Assembly (NCBI GenBank): GCA_028874175.1
Contig: JAPPLN010000075.1
Coordinates: forward strand, 1 to 38,634
From: Chloroflexota bacterium
GTDB taxonomy: Bacteria > Chloroflexota > UBA11872
Length of the DNA: 38,634 nt
Direction of reading: 5' to 3'
Positions 25,085 through 33,382 of the stretch are shown in pieces; position 1 is the stretch's first letter; the number at the start of each line of letters is the position of its first letter. The position numbers were made by a program, and so were the translations under genes. The notes under the pieces are model-generated. The model ran no database searches. It was not told the origin of the DNA and saw only the letters and a program-made list of their open reading frames with translations.

Positions 25085-26368
25085 ATGACGGATCTGCAGA
25101 CGTTTCTTTCGGTAGACGACGCGCTGGAGCGCATCCTGCGCGGCTTCACCCCGTTGCCCGCGCGCGAGACCCCGCTGGCCGAGGCTCTGGGCCTGGTCGC
25201 CGCAGAGGACGTGCTGGCGCGTGACAACGTGCCGGGCTTCGACAACTCGGCCTACGACGGGTACGCCATACAGGCCGCCGACCTCGCCCGGGCATCGGCA
25301 GACACGCCAGCACGCCTGCGGGTGGTGGATGAGATCCCCGCCGGACGAGTGAGCCCCTTGACCCTCCAGCCCGGCGAGGCTGCGCGAATCATGACCGGAG
25401 CCCCGATCCCCGCCGGCGCCGACGCAGTCGTTCCGTTCGAAGACACTGACCGGACTGACTGGGGCTATCTGGGCACTGACCCCAGCAGCAATGACACGGA
25501 CCGTCGCGTAGTGGCGGTGCTGGAGCAGGCCGATCCCGGGGAGAACATCCGGCCGGCGGGCGGCGACATCAGCGCGGGATCGGTCGTGGTCAAGGCCGGC
25601 CGACGCCTGGGCCCCGCCGAAATTGGCGTGCTCGGGTCGGTTGGCGTCACGACTGTCCGCGCTCATCCCCGCGCCACCGCGGCCATCGTCCCAACCGGAG
25701 ACGAAATCGTGGAGATCGACGCAGGAATTCAGGCCGGCCAGGTCCGCAATAGCAATGCCTGGGCCCTGGAAGCCGCCACCACCGCGCTCGGCGCCGAACC
25801 GCGGCGTCTCCCCATCACCGGCGACACCATCGAAGCGCTGCAATCGGCCATGAGGGAAGGCTCCGCCGCTAACGTCATCGTCACCATCGGCGGCGTGTCC
25901 ATGGGCGACTACGACCTCGTCACCAACGTCCTGGGTTCCGAAGGCCGCATGGACTTCTGGCAGATCAACATGCGGCCCGGCAAGCCGCTGGCCTTCGGCA
26001 CGGTTCACGGCACACCCGTCATCGGACTGCCCGGCAACCCGGTCTCCAGCATGGTCTGCTTCACCCTGTTCGTCCGCCCGGCCCTGCTGCGCCTGATGGG
26101 CCACCGCGACCTCACACACCCGCGAGTCCGGGCCATAGCCGGTCAGCGCCTCGGCAGCGCGCAAGGCAAGCGCACGTTCCTGCGCGTGCAAGTACGTCGC
26201 ACCAACGGGCAGCTGGTATGCACGTCGGCTGGCGATCAGAGTTCCTACCGCATGTCCTCCCTGGTGGCCGGCAACGGCCTGGCCGTATTGCGCGAGGACC
26301 AGACCATCGAGCCGGGCGAGCCCGTAGACATCCTGGCCCTGGACCCCCAGGCCCTCTTGCAGCTCTGA
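25085..26368 (+). CDS. moeA: Molybdopterin molybdenumtransferase MoeA
   Basis: A 427-residue enzyme that inserts molybdate into molybdopterin-AMP in the last step of molybdenum cofactor synthesis. Motifs in order: NVPGFDNSAYDGYAIQ, GEAARIMTGAPIPAGADAVVP, then IVPTGDEIVEI, TIGGVSMGDYDLV and IGLPGNPVSSMVCF, followed by the C-terminal beta domain. ATG 25085 gives the usual family length; a TTG four codons upstream is in frame. No other cofactor genes lie nearby, so any partner molybdoenzyme is outside the window. Confidence 0.95.
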   Translation: MTDLQTFLSVDDALERILRGFTPLPARETPLAEALGLVAAEDVLARDNVPGFDNSAYDGYAIQAADLARASADTPARLRVVDEIPAGRVSPLTLQPGEAARIMTGAPIPAGADAVVPFEDTDRTDWGYLGTDPSSNDTDRRVVAVLEQADPGENIRPAGGDISAGSVVVKAGRRLGPAEIGVLGSVGVTTVRAHPRATAAIVPTGDEIVEIDAGIQAGQVRNSNAWALEAATTALGAEPRRLPITGDTIEALQSAMREGSAANVIVTIGGVSMGDYDLVTNVLGSEGRMDFWQINMRPGKPLAFGTVHGTPVIGLPGNPVSSMVCFTLFVRPALLRLMGHRDLTHPRVRAIAGQRLGSAQGKRTFLRVQVRRTNGQLVCTSAGDQSSYRMSSLVAGNGLAVLREDQTIEPGEPVDILALDPQALLQL

Positions 26369-26405
26369 CCGGCACACACCGGGCGTTGCTACGATGCACG
26401 CCATC

Positions 26406-26482
26406 GGGCGCGTAGCTCAGCTGGTTAGAGCGCGCGGTTCACATCCGCGAGGTCATAGGTTCGAGTCCTATCGCGCCCACCA
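26406..26482 (+). tRNA. tRNA-Val (CAC)
   Basis: A tRNA with acceptor stem GGGCGCG/CGCGCCC, anticodon stem CGCGG/CCGCG around TTCACAT (anticodon CAC), T-loop GGTTCGAGTCC and encoded CCA at 26480-26482. It begins 37 bases after the moeA stop. Confidence 0.95.
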
Positions 26483-26514
26483 ACCTGTGTCGCCGACCAA
26501 TGACGTACTTTTCG

Positions 26515-27756
26515 TCACAGAGCCGTCTTGGGACGCTCCTTGGTCGGATCGACAAACGGCACCCGCACGACTTCGGCATCGACGAGCCCGTCCGCCGGCA
26601 GTTGGACTTTCGCACGCGTTCCGCGGCTCCAATGCGACCGCGGCATTACGGCCAGCGCGATGTTCGACTGGTGGTTGGGCGACCAGAACGCGCTGGTGAC
26701 GTAGCCCACGGCCTCGCCTGACTCCTCGTCGCCGACGAGGTAGAAGTCCTCGTTGTACCAGGTCAGCGGCTCGCCGCCCACCCTCAGGCCAACCAGGCGC
26801 TGAGAAACGCCTTCGGCCTTGATTCGGGCCAGCGCCTCCTTGCCGATGAAGTCGCCCTTGGTCAGATCTACCTGCCAGCCGAGTCGGACTTCGAACGGGT
26901 TGTTCTCGATGTCCAGGTCCTGGCCGTATGAAAGGATCCCGGCCTCGATCCGCCGAATGTGGCTGGGAGCGATCACGTGCAGGTTGAACTCCCGCCCCTG
27001 CTCCAGGATGTACGGCCACACGTCATCCGCATGACGCATGGCGTCGTGCAGATAAATCTCAAACCCGATTTCAGCTGAAAAGCCGGTGCGCGAGATCGTG
27101 ACGGCGTGCCCGTTCAACGTGTCGTGGATCAGGCCGTAGTACGGAATGTTCCTGATGTGCGACCCAAACATCTTCTCCATCAGCAGCACCGACTTGGGAC
27201 CCTGGATCTGGACCGGGGACACGTCAATCTCGTGGATGTCAACGTTGGACCGGGCTATGGCGTTAACGCCCTGCGCCCAGAGCAGCACGTCCGAATCGGA
27301 AATGCTGAACCAAAACTCGTCGTCGGCCACGCGAAGCAGCACCGGGTCGTTGATCACCCCACCGTATTGGTTGCAGAGAATCACGTAGCGGGCCTGCATC
27401 GTGGCGATGCGGCTGTGCACGTCGCGCGTGATGAGCAGGTCCACGAAGTCCGCTGCGTCAGGTCCCTTGATCTGAATCTGCCGCTCGACCGCCACGTCCC
27501 ACATGCTGACGTGCTCGGTCAGGTACTTGTACTCCTCTAGCAGTCCCCCATCCTCGGGCTTGATGTAGGCGCGCGGGTGGTACATGTGGTTGTAGGTCGT
27601 ATACGCCCAGCAGCCGGCCGCCTTCGACAAGTGCCACCAGGGGGACTTTCGGATCCGGGTGGAAATGAGCATCCGGGCGTCGCTGTTGCCGCTCTGCCGA
27701 AGATTTATCGGCAATCGACGCCGCTTGAGACCGTCGACTACAAGTGTCTGCGTCAT
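26515..27756 (-). CDS. GcvT-family folate-dependent demethylase, DmdA-like
   Basis: A 413-residue protein of the aminomethyltransferase (GcvT) fold, which passes a methyl or methylene group from substrate to tetrahydrofolate. The N-terminal half recalls dimethylsulfoniopropionate demethylase DmdA: STRIRKSPWW, YTTYNHMYHP, HVSMWDVAVERQIQIKGPDAA, INDPVLL and VQIQGPKSVLLMEKMFG. The C-terminal barrel with VGYVTSAFWSPNHQSNIALA is standard for GcvT. GGAGG lies eight bases before the ATG at 27756. The neighbouring dimethylglycine-dehydrogenase-like gene suggests methylamine or betaine demethylation as an alternative to DMSP. Folate use is family knowledge; the substrate is inference. Confidence 0.85.
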   Translation of the reverse strand: MTQTLVVDGLKRRRLPINLRQSGNSDARMLISTRIRKSPWWHLSKAAGCWAYTTYNHMYHPRAYIKPEDGGLLEEYKYLTEHVSMWDVAVERQIQIKGPDAADFVDLLITRDVHSRIATMQARYVILCNQYGGVINDPVLLRVADDEFWFSISDSDVLLWAQGVNAIARSNVDIHEIDVSPVQIQGPKSVLLMEKMFGSHIRNIPYYGLIHDTLNGHAVTISRTGFSAEIGFEIYLHDAMRHADDVWPYILEQGREFNLHVIAPSHIRRIEAGILSYGQDLDIENNPFEVRLGWQVDLTKGDFIGKEALARIKAEGVSQRLVGLRVGGEPLTWYNEDFYLVGDEESGEAVGYVTSAFWSPNHQSNIALAVMPRSHWSRGTRAKVQLPADGLVDAEVVRVPFVDPTKERPKTAL

Positions 27757-27920
27757 CTCGCGCCCTCCAATGGTTCAGTAACTCCACCTTCGCGAATCGG
27801 CTGAGCTAGTCCCGCGCCAACGGTCGCTTCCGGCGCCGCTCCCATGTCTGCAATGGCGTCAGTCGGCGTCGGCATCTCGTGAGATTCCTTGTCGACCAAT
27901 AGATCACAGTTGCGTTGCAT
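27753..27920 (-). CDS. Possible 55-residue open reading frame between the demethylase and dehydrogenase genes
   Basis: The frame starts with ATG four bases after the stop of the flavoprotein gene and ends with a TGA overlapping the ATG of the DmdA-like gene (ATGA). It thus fills the gap exactly, as coupled operon genes do. It begins MQRNCDLLVDKESHEMPTP and is acidic and Gly/Ala-rich, without a recognised domain. GGGGA lies nine bases upstream, and a second ATG at 27875 has AAGGA upstream. Against it, only about 55% of third codon positions are G or C, below the neighbours. It may be a leader peptide, a small subunit or chance. Confidence 0.3.
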   Translation of the reverse strand: MQRNCDLLVDKESHEMPTPTDAIADMGAAPEATVGAGLAQPIREGGVTEPLEGAR

Positions 27921-27924
27921 CGCA

Positions 27925-30393
27925 CTATCCCCGCATCTTCCGACCCTGCGGATCAACGAGAGGCTCCGGCACAACCGTTGCCGGTAGACGTTCGCCGAAG
28001 TAGAGCACATCGACGCCGGTTCCAGGTGCGACGTGGCTCGTGGGCAGGTAGCCGTACACGATGCCGCGACCGATGGTGTGGCCGTAGTTGGCGCTGGTCG
28101 CGTGACCCAGCGCGCGTCCACCGTCCATGATCGGCTCCTTGCCCATCACCACAGCATCCGGGTCATCCAGGGTCATGCAGCACAGCCTGCGCGATATCCC
28201 TTGCGAGCGAAACGCCCGGAGCGCATCCCGGCCGATGAACTCGCCCTTCCGCATCCGCACCGCGAAGCTCGTGCCTGCTTCAAATGGATTGAACTCGGTG
28301 TGGATGTCGTTGCCCCACAGCCGGTAACCCTTCTCGAGCCGAAGCGATTCGAAGGCGCCGCCGCCCGCGGCAATCACACCGAGCGACTGGCCAGCCTCCC
28401 AAAGCATGTCCCACAGCCGCTGACCTTGCTCGGTGGATGCGTAGATCTCCCAGCCAAGCTCGCCCACGTAGGAGATCCGCAGCGCAAGCGCGGGAACGTC
28501 GGCAACCGCGAGCCGCCTGGCGGTCATATACGGAAACCCCGCGTCGGACACGTCGTCCGCGCAGGCACGGCTCAGCAGATCGCGCGCCCTCGGCCCCCAA
28601 AGCCCAATGCAACAACGTTTGGGCGAGACGTCACTCACCGTGACCGAGCCGTCGTCCGGCACGTGCCTCTGAATCCACTCGAGGTCGTGAAGCCCCATCG
28701 CTCCACCCGTGACAATCATGAAGCGGTGCTCCGCCAAGCGCGTCACCGTGAGGTCACACTTGATACCACCGCTTGGCGTGAGCATGGCGGTGTACGTAAT
28801 CGTCCCGATCGGCTTGTCCATCTGGTTGGTCGTGAGCCGCTGCAGCGCGGCCAGCGAACCGGGGCCAGTGACCTCGAACGTGGCGAAGGGCGTCAGGTCA
28901 AACATGGCCACCCGCTCGCGCGAGGCCACGTGCTCGGCCGCGATGGTCGGCGACCAGTCGCGTGCTTCCCAGCCGTCTCGCGCCGCGCCGGTTACGTTCA
29001 GGCAGCCGAGCAGGCTTTCGTTCGACTCATACCACTCGGGACGTTCCCATCCAGCGCTTTCGAAGAAAACCGCGCCCAACGCCCGCTGCCGCGAATGGAA
29101 GGGGGACAGCCGCAGATTCCGGGGCTCGGCTATCTGCTGCCGCGGGTGGATGATGTCGTAGACCTCGCGGTACTGCTGCGCGGCGCGCGCCCGAACATAG
29201 GAGCGGTCGTATGCGTGCTCGTGAAAGCGGCGAATGTCGCACTCCCGGAGATCGCTGGACGGCTCGCCGTTCACGATCCACTCGGCCATGGCCTTGCCCA
29301 CGCCGCCGGCGTGCGTGATCCAGACGGCCTGTGCTGACCAGAAACCCGCGACCTGCGGCGATTCGCCGAGCACCGGAAATCCGTCCGTGGTAAACGAGAA
29401 GATTCCATTTAACTTGCGCGTCAAGCCCACACCCTTGAGACAGGGCATCAGCTGGCCTGCGGCCGCGCGCGCCTTCTCGAAGGGCCTGGGCTTGAACGCC
29501 AGCTCTGCCGGTGCGATCGGCGCTTCGTCATAGTCGAGAAGGTCAGCGGCCTCTACCAGCAGCGGCTCGTGCCGGTAAGAGCCGATGCCGTAGCAGTCGC
29601 CCTCCTGGCGGAAGTACATTGCCTCGTCCTGGTGGCGCACCAGGGGCTGCGAGATCTCCTCCGTTGCCGCGGCCAGTTCATCGAGTGGCGTTGTGACCGC
29701 ATAGAGGTGCTGCATCGGCGACAGCGGTATCGGCACTCCGGCCATGCCGCCAACCGTCGGCGCCCAGATGCCGGCGGCCGCGACCACCAGGTCCGTCTGA
29801 ATGTCGCCGGCAGCCGTCTGAACTCCACGAATCCGACCGCGCTCGATGTCGAAGCCCGTGACTCTCACGCTGCCGTAGAACTTCGCGCCCGCCCGCTCAG
29901 CCTCCCGCGCCATAGCTTCGGCCGGTCTGGTCGCCTTCGTATGGACGTCCGACGGGACGTATAGAGCGCCCAGGATTCGATTGGAAAGGATCGGGACTAG
30001 CTCGCGACTTTCCGCCGGACCGAGCAAGTGGGCCTCGACGCCCCAGCTCAAGCCGTATCCGGCCTTACGTCGTAGGTCGACAAGCCGCTCTGGCGTCCAG
30101 GCCACCTCAAGACTCCCCACAGTCTTGGCACACGGACTGCCGTCGAGTTCCAGCTTGGACCACAGATCGACGCTATAGCGCGCGAACCCCGACATCGCCT
30201 TGGACGGATTCACCTGGAACACGAGTCCCGGGGCGTGTGACGTCGAGCCGCCGGTTTCGAACAGCGGTCCCTGCTCGACAACCACGATGTCGCGCCACCC
30301 GAGCCTCGTCAGGTGATAGGCGACGCTACAACCGACGATTCCCGCGCCGATGACAACAACTCGGGCGTGCCTTGGAACCGTGCTTGCGGACAT
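27925..30393 (-). CDS. Dimethylglycine/sarcosine dehydrogenase-like FAD and GcvT-domain protein
   Basis: An 822-residue two-part enzyme. The N-terminal half is a DAO-type flavoprotein with FAD motif VVIGAGIVGCSVAYHLTRLG (13-32) and GGSTSHAPGL, where His53 lies at the covalent-FAD position of dimethylglycine and sarcosine dehydrogenases. The C-terminal half (about 430-820) is a GcvT-like folate domain with AMFDLTPFATFEVTGPGSLA, GELGWEIYASTEQG and GHATSANYGHTIGRGIVYGY. Such enzymes remove N-methyl groups and pass formaldehyde to tetrahydrofolate. AGGA precedes the ATG. With the downstream DmdA-like gene it forms a methylated-amine or DMSP-type C1 module. The substrate is not proven. Confidence 0.88.
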   Translation of the reverse strand: MSASTVPRHARVVVIGAGIVGCSVAYHLTRLGWRDIVVVEQGPLFETGGSTSHAPGLVFQVNPSKAMSGFARYSVDLWSKLELDGSPCAKTVGSLEVAWTPERLVDLRRKAGYGLSWGVEAHLLGPAESRELVPILSNRILGALYVPSDVHTKATRPAEAMAREAERAGAKFYGSVRVTGFDIERGRIRGVQTAAGDIQTDLVVAAAGIWAPTVGGMAGVPIPLSPMQHLYAVTTPLDELAAATEEISQPLVRHQDEAMYFRQEGDCYGIGSYRHEPLLVEAADLLDYDEAPIAPAELAFKPRPFEKARAAAGQLMPCLKGVGLTRKLNGIFSFTTDGFPVLGESPQVAGFWSAQAVWITHAGGVGKAMAEWIVNGEPSSDLRECDIRRFHEHAYDRSYVRARAAQQYREVYDIIHPRQQIAEPRNLRLSPFHSRQRALGAVFFESAGWERPEWYESNESLLGCLNVTGAARDGWEARDWSPTIAAEHVASRERVAMFDLTPFATFEVTGPGSLAALQRLTTNQMDKPIGTITYTAMLTPSGGIKCDLTVTRLAEHRFMIVTGGAMGLHDLEWIQRHVPDDGSVTVSDVSPKRCCIGLWGPRARDLLSRACADDVSDAGFPYMTARRLAVADVPALALRISYVGELGWEIYASTEQGQRLWDMLWEAGQSLGVIAAGGGAFESLRLEKGYRLWGNDIHTEFNPFEAGTSFAVRMRKGEFIGRDALRAFRSQGISRRLCCMTLDDPDAVVMGKEPIMDGGRALGHATSANYGHTIGRGIVYGYLPTSHVAPGTGVDVLYFGERLPATVVPEPLVDPQGRKMRG

Positions 30394-30431
30394 TCCTGAA
30401 TTTCCCCCGCATCAATCATGAATGATGAGGG

Positions 30432-30450
30432 CCGAGTAGATCTACCTCGG
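30432..30450. promoter_or_regulatory. Near-perfect palindrome upstream of the flavoprotein gene
   Basis: CCGA, GTAGATCTAC, then CTCGG forms a 20-base perfect palindrome except for one missing G in the left arm. It lies 40 bases upstream of the flavoprotein ATG (minus strand), in a 70-base spacer after the nucleoside hydrolase gene. A dimeric repressor site is plausible; a weak terminator hairpin is an alternative. Confidence 0.4.
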
Positions 30451-30463
30451 TGGCTTCATGAGT

Positions 30464-31378
30464 TCAATTGGATATGAGCGACCGAACCACCTCCACGGCT
30501 CGCCCGGCATCCACCCCTAACGCCACCTTCACGGGCCCGTCGCCGTAACTCGCGACAGTTCGCCCTCGCTCCTCCCCATCCGTCACCACGGCTATCTGCG
30601 CGCGTCGATGGGTCAGGAGTTCAGGCTGGATGGCCGCGGCGACCGCCAGCGGATCGTGCAGATAGAACTCCTGGACGTCAGGTCGCTCCCGAAAACTGTT
30701 TGCCAGGATGCGGTTAGCCAATTGGGCGGACCTGGACGTGCCTTCGAACCACCGTGGGCCGCCGTCGCGCTGCAAGGAGGTCCTGTGAGTCACGTCCAAA
30801 CCGATGAGCGTGACCGCCACCCCGGAGCCGAATACGGCGTTCGCTGACCACGGGTCTTCGTAGATGTTGAACTCGGCGTAAGGCGTGACGTTGCCGGGAA
30901 CCTCAACGGCCCCGCCCATTACAAAAATCTCAGAGATGGCCTGCGCGACGTCAGGTCGCCCGTCCAGCGCCGCGGCCACGTTTGTCAGCGGCCCGAGCGC
31001 TATGACGGCTATTCGTCCCGGCGCGGCAAGGGCGCGGTCGCGCAAGAACTCCACTGCGTCCGCTCGATGAGGCGCCATCGACGCGGCGGGAAGATCAACG
31101 CCAAGCCCGCCCGCGCCGTGAATGTGGTAGGCGTGGCTAAACGATCCGTGCGCCGGTCGCTCGGCGCCAACGGCGACCGGCACATCGCGCCCGCCAGCCA
31201 CATGGTCGACCAGCCGCAGTGCGTTGTCCGTCGTGTCCGCCAGCGTCGCGTTTCCGCCCACGGCTGTGATGCCCTCGATGCGCAAGTCGGGACTGTTCAA
31301 CGCCATCAACAGCGCCAGGGCATCGTCGGTGCCGGGGTCGGTGTCGATCACGACCGATTGCATCTGATTCGCGCTCAC
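30464..31378 (-). CDS. Inosine-uridine-type nucleoside hydrolase
   Basis: A 304-residue Ca-dependent N-ribohydrolase that frees the base from nucleosides. The N-terminal Asp cluster is VVIDTDPGTDDALALLMAL, the family signature for calcium and ribose binding. Further family parts are GITAVGGNATLADTTDNALRL, IHGAGGLGVDLP, VIALGPLTNVAAAL, FVMGGAVEVPGN and AEFNIYEDPWSANAVF. The C-terminal FYLHDPLAVAAAIQPEL holds the last conserved Asp. The start is GTG 31378, with ATG 31363 as an alternative. It may salvage purines or pyrimidines. The C1-related genes follow on the same strand after 70 bases. Confidence 0.92.
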   Translation of the reverse strand: MSANQMQSVVIDTDPGTDDALALLMALNSPDLRIEGITAVGGNATLADTTDNALRLVDHVAGGRDVPVAVGAERPAHGSFSHAYHIHGAGGLGVDLPAASMAPHRADAVEFLRDRALAAPGRIAVIALGPLTNVAAALDGRPDVAQAISEIFVMGGAVEVPGNVTPYAEFNIYEDPWSANAVFGSGVAVTLIGLDVTHRTSLQRDGGPRWFEGTSRSAQLANRILANSFRERPDVQEFYLHDPLAVAAAIQPELLTHRRAQIAVVTDGEERGRTVASYGDGPVKVALGVDAGRAVEVVRSLISN

Positions 31379-31563
31379 TTCTGTTATGCGGGCGTCGCAT
31401 CCCTACCATAGTCACCTTGGCGAACAGCTTGGACATGAAACCGACGCATCGACTGCCGGATCCCCGGTCAACGCCCAGACCCGGCGGTGCGGAGTCGGCG
31501 GCACAGTAGGCTTACGCTGGACCGCCCGAGTTGAGACCGACACGTCGAACCGAGAGCCCCACT

Positions 31564-32034
31564 GTGAACGACTCGATCATTCTCGGAGTTGCCGCGGCGG
31601 CCGTCGGAGCCGTGCTCGCTGCGGCTGCCGGTCTCTGGATCGGTCGCCAGATGGGAAGGCACCAAACCAGTGACGACGACTCATCAGGACGCATGGCCCG
31701 CGACCTGATGATCGTCAGCGATCTGCTGGCCGACCGGCTGGCCAGGATCTGGCAGGCGGGCGACGGCCCTGCACCGGGAATCGGCGACAGTGACGCCGTC
31801 TATCACCACGTCCGCGAATCGACGGAGACGATCCTCAAGCAGGCCGGCGCGTCGCCCAAGACTGCCCTGGCCGTGGGTGCCTTGACCGCCAAGCACGTAA
31901 GGCCGGGGCCCATCGCCGGTTCTGACGGCGAACAGCCGCGGCCCGGACCCGCGCGCTGGGACAGCGACCGCCGCCCCTCTCGACCAAGTCCCGCTCAGCA
32001 GACTGGAGAGACCGGCTCCGCGCCTAGTCGGTGA
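31564..32034 (+). CDS. Membrane-anchored hypothetical protein
   Basis: A 156-residue protein with one N-terminal membrane helix (IILGVAAAAVGAVLAAAAGLW, residues 5-25), a helical middle part with ARDLMIVSDLLADRLARIW and HVRESTETILKQAG, and a disordered Gly/Pro/Arg-rich tail. No family was recognised. The GTG start at 31564 places the helix at the N-terminus; the frame is open 11 codons upstream. It overlaps the convergent enolase-superfamily gene by 11 bases. It is probably anchored in the inner membrane with the tail inside or outside undetermined. Confidence 0.6.
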   Translation: MNDSIILGVAAAAVGAVLAAAAGLWIGRQMGRHQTSDDDSSGRMARDLMIVSDLLADRLARIWQAGDGPAPGIGDSDAVYHHVRESTETILKQAGASPKTALAVGALTAKHVRPGPIAGSDGEQPRPGPARWDSDRRPSRPSPAQQTGETGSAPSR

Positions 32035-33154
32035 CTTCGACCTCGTATTGGGCAATGGCGTCTTCGTTCACACCTACGCCCAGCCCCGGACGCGTGGGTA
32101 CAGGCAAGTAGCCGTCGGCATCAATCCGCAGCGGCGTGTCAACGATCCCGCCCAGTTGCTGGTAGTGCTCGACCGTTCGATACGGCTCGTCGAGGATGAA
32201 TTCCACGTACGGGCAATTGGGAATGCAGACACTTAGCTGCATGTGCGCCGCGATGCCCAGACCGGTGACCCCGTGATGGGGCACGAACAGCCTGCCGGCA
32301 AACTCCGCCGCCGCCGCGATCTTGATGAACTGCGACAGGGCCTCGCAGCTCATGGCCGTGTCGGGCTGCAGGATGTCGTAGGCGCCCACGCGGATCATCT
32401 CGATACAGTCCGCCATGCCCACGTTGCCCTCGCCGCCGGCAATGGCAATGTCCGTTTCCGCCGTTAGGCGCGCGATGGTTGCGAAGTCGTCGCGCGGCAG
32501 CGGCTCCTCCAGCCAGTACACGTCCAACTGCTCCAGTTCACGTGCCTCCGCCATGGCGCGATCAAAGTCCCAGGCCGGGCGGTGATCGCTGGACGATCCC
32601 CCGGCGAGATTGGCGTCCACCATGATCACCATGCGGTCGCCCACGGCGTCGCGCACCGCCGATACCAGCGCGATGTCCTCGGCCAGCGTCGGAAACGCCG
32701 TCCGAAGCTTGATGGCCCTGAATCCTTGCTCCAGGTAGGCCAACGCATCCTCGGCACGCTGCTCGGGCGTGGCCGCAACGATGGTGCTCGCGTAGGCCTG
32801 CACCCGCGTGTCGCGATAGCCCCACAACCGATGCAAGGGCTGTCCCGCCGCCTTGCCGATGATGTCGCAGAGCGCCATGTCAAAAAGGAGCGTCCCGGCC
32901 TGCCGCATCACCTCGGCGTGCCGCGCCAACGCGTACACGTCCTGGCCGATGAGCTGGGGCGCCACCACGTCACGATTCGTGATCCCGCTTTGCGGGTCGC
33001 CAATGCCCCAGCCGGTCAGCCCCTCGTCCGTCTCCACCTTCACAATCACCGCCCCGCGCGAATACTCAACCCGGCCCGGCGGTCCCCAGGCACTCACATA
33101 CGGATGCGGATGCGGGACGTCAACCTGGCGGACGGTGATATTGGCGATCTTCAT
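32024..33154 (-). CDS. Mandelate racemase/enolase-superfamily protein
   Basis: A 376-residue enzyme of the enolase superfamily. The capping domain (1-115) precedes a barrel with AIKLRTA (Lys149, Arg151), MVDANLAGG (metal ligand Asp180), YWLEEPLPRDD (Glu216), IAGGEGNVG (Glu242), LQPDTAMS (Asp265) and VPHHGVTGLG (His293/His294). The set fits the mandelate racemase/sugar-acid dehydratase subgroup. A sugar-acid dehydratase or racemase role is likely. ATG 33154 is preferred: AAGG lies seven bases upstream; the frame is open ten codons further. Confidence 0.9.
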   Translation of the reverse strand: MKIANITVRQVDVPHPHPYVSAWGPPGRVEYSRGAVIVKVETDEGLTGWGIGDPQSGITNRDVVAPQLIGQDVYALARHAEVMRQAGTLLFDMALCDIIGKAAGQPLHRLWGYRDTRVQAYASTIVAATPEQRAEDALAYLEQGFRAIKLRTAFPTLAEDIALVSAVRDAVGDRMVIMVDANLAGGSSSDHRPAWDFDRAMAEARELEQLDVYWLEEPLPRDDFATIARLTAETDIAIAGGEGNVGMADCIEMIRVGAYDILQPDTAMSCEALSQFIKIAAAAEFAGRLFVPHHGVTGLGIAAHMQLSVCIPNCPYVEFILDEPYRTVEHYQQLGGIVDTPLRIDADGYLPVPTRPGLGVGVNEDAIAQYEVEVTD

Positions 33155-33382
33155 GGAACGACCTTTTCGATCGGGGACGGCCACGACGCCAGAGGATAGC
33201 GGCGCCGGCCCGCAGCGGACATGACGAACGAGCGCTCATGGCGGGCTCAACGAGCGTCGCCATCATTACAAGGCTCGGAGCGAGTCTCAGCCTTCTGCCA
33301 AGAGACTGCGACCCATCCCATGGCCAATTCAGCCGTGGATCTGACGACGGCTGATCGCGAGCACGGCGTCAATGATCAGGTT

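Noticed and set aside
25034..26404. 456-codon frame antisense to moeA
   Set aside because: Shadow of moeA; no recognisable domain and it runs into tRNA-Val's promoter region.
28033..29337. 434-codon plus-strand frame inside the flavoprotein gene
   Set aside because: Shadow frame with a random His/Arg/Pro-rich translation; the minus-strand gene has FAD and GcvT motifs throughout.
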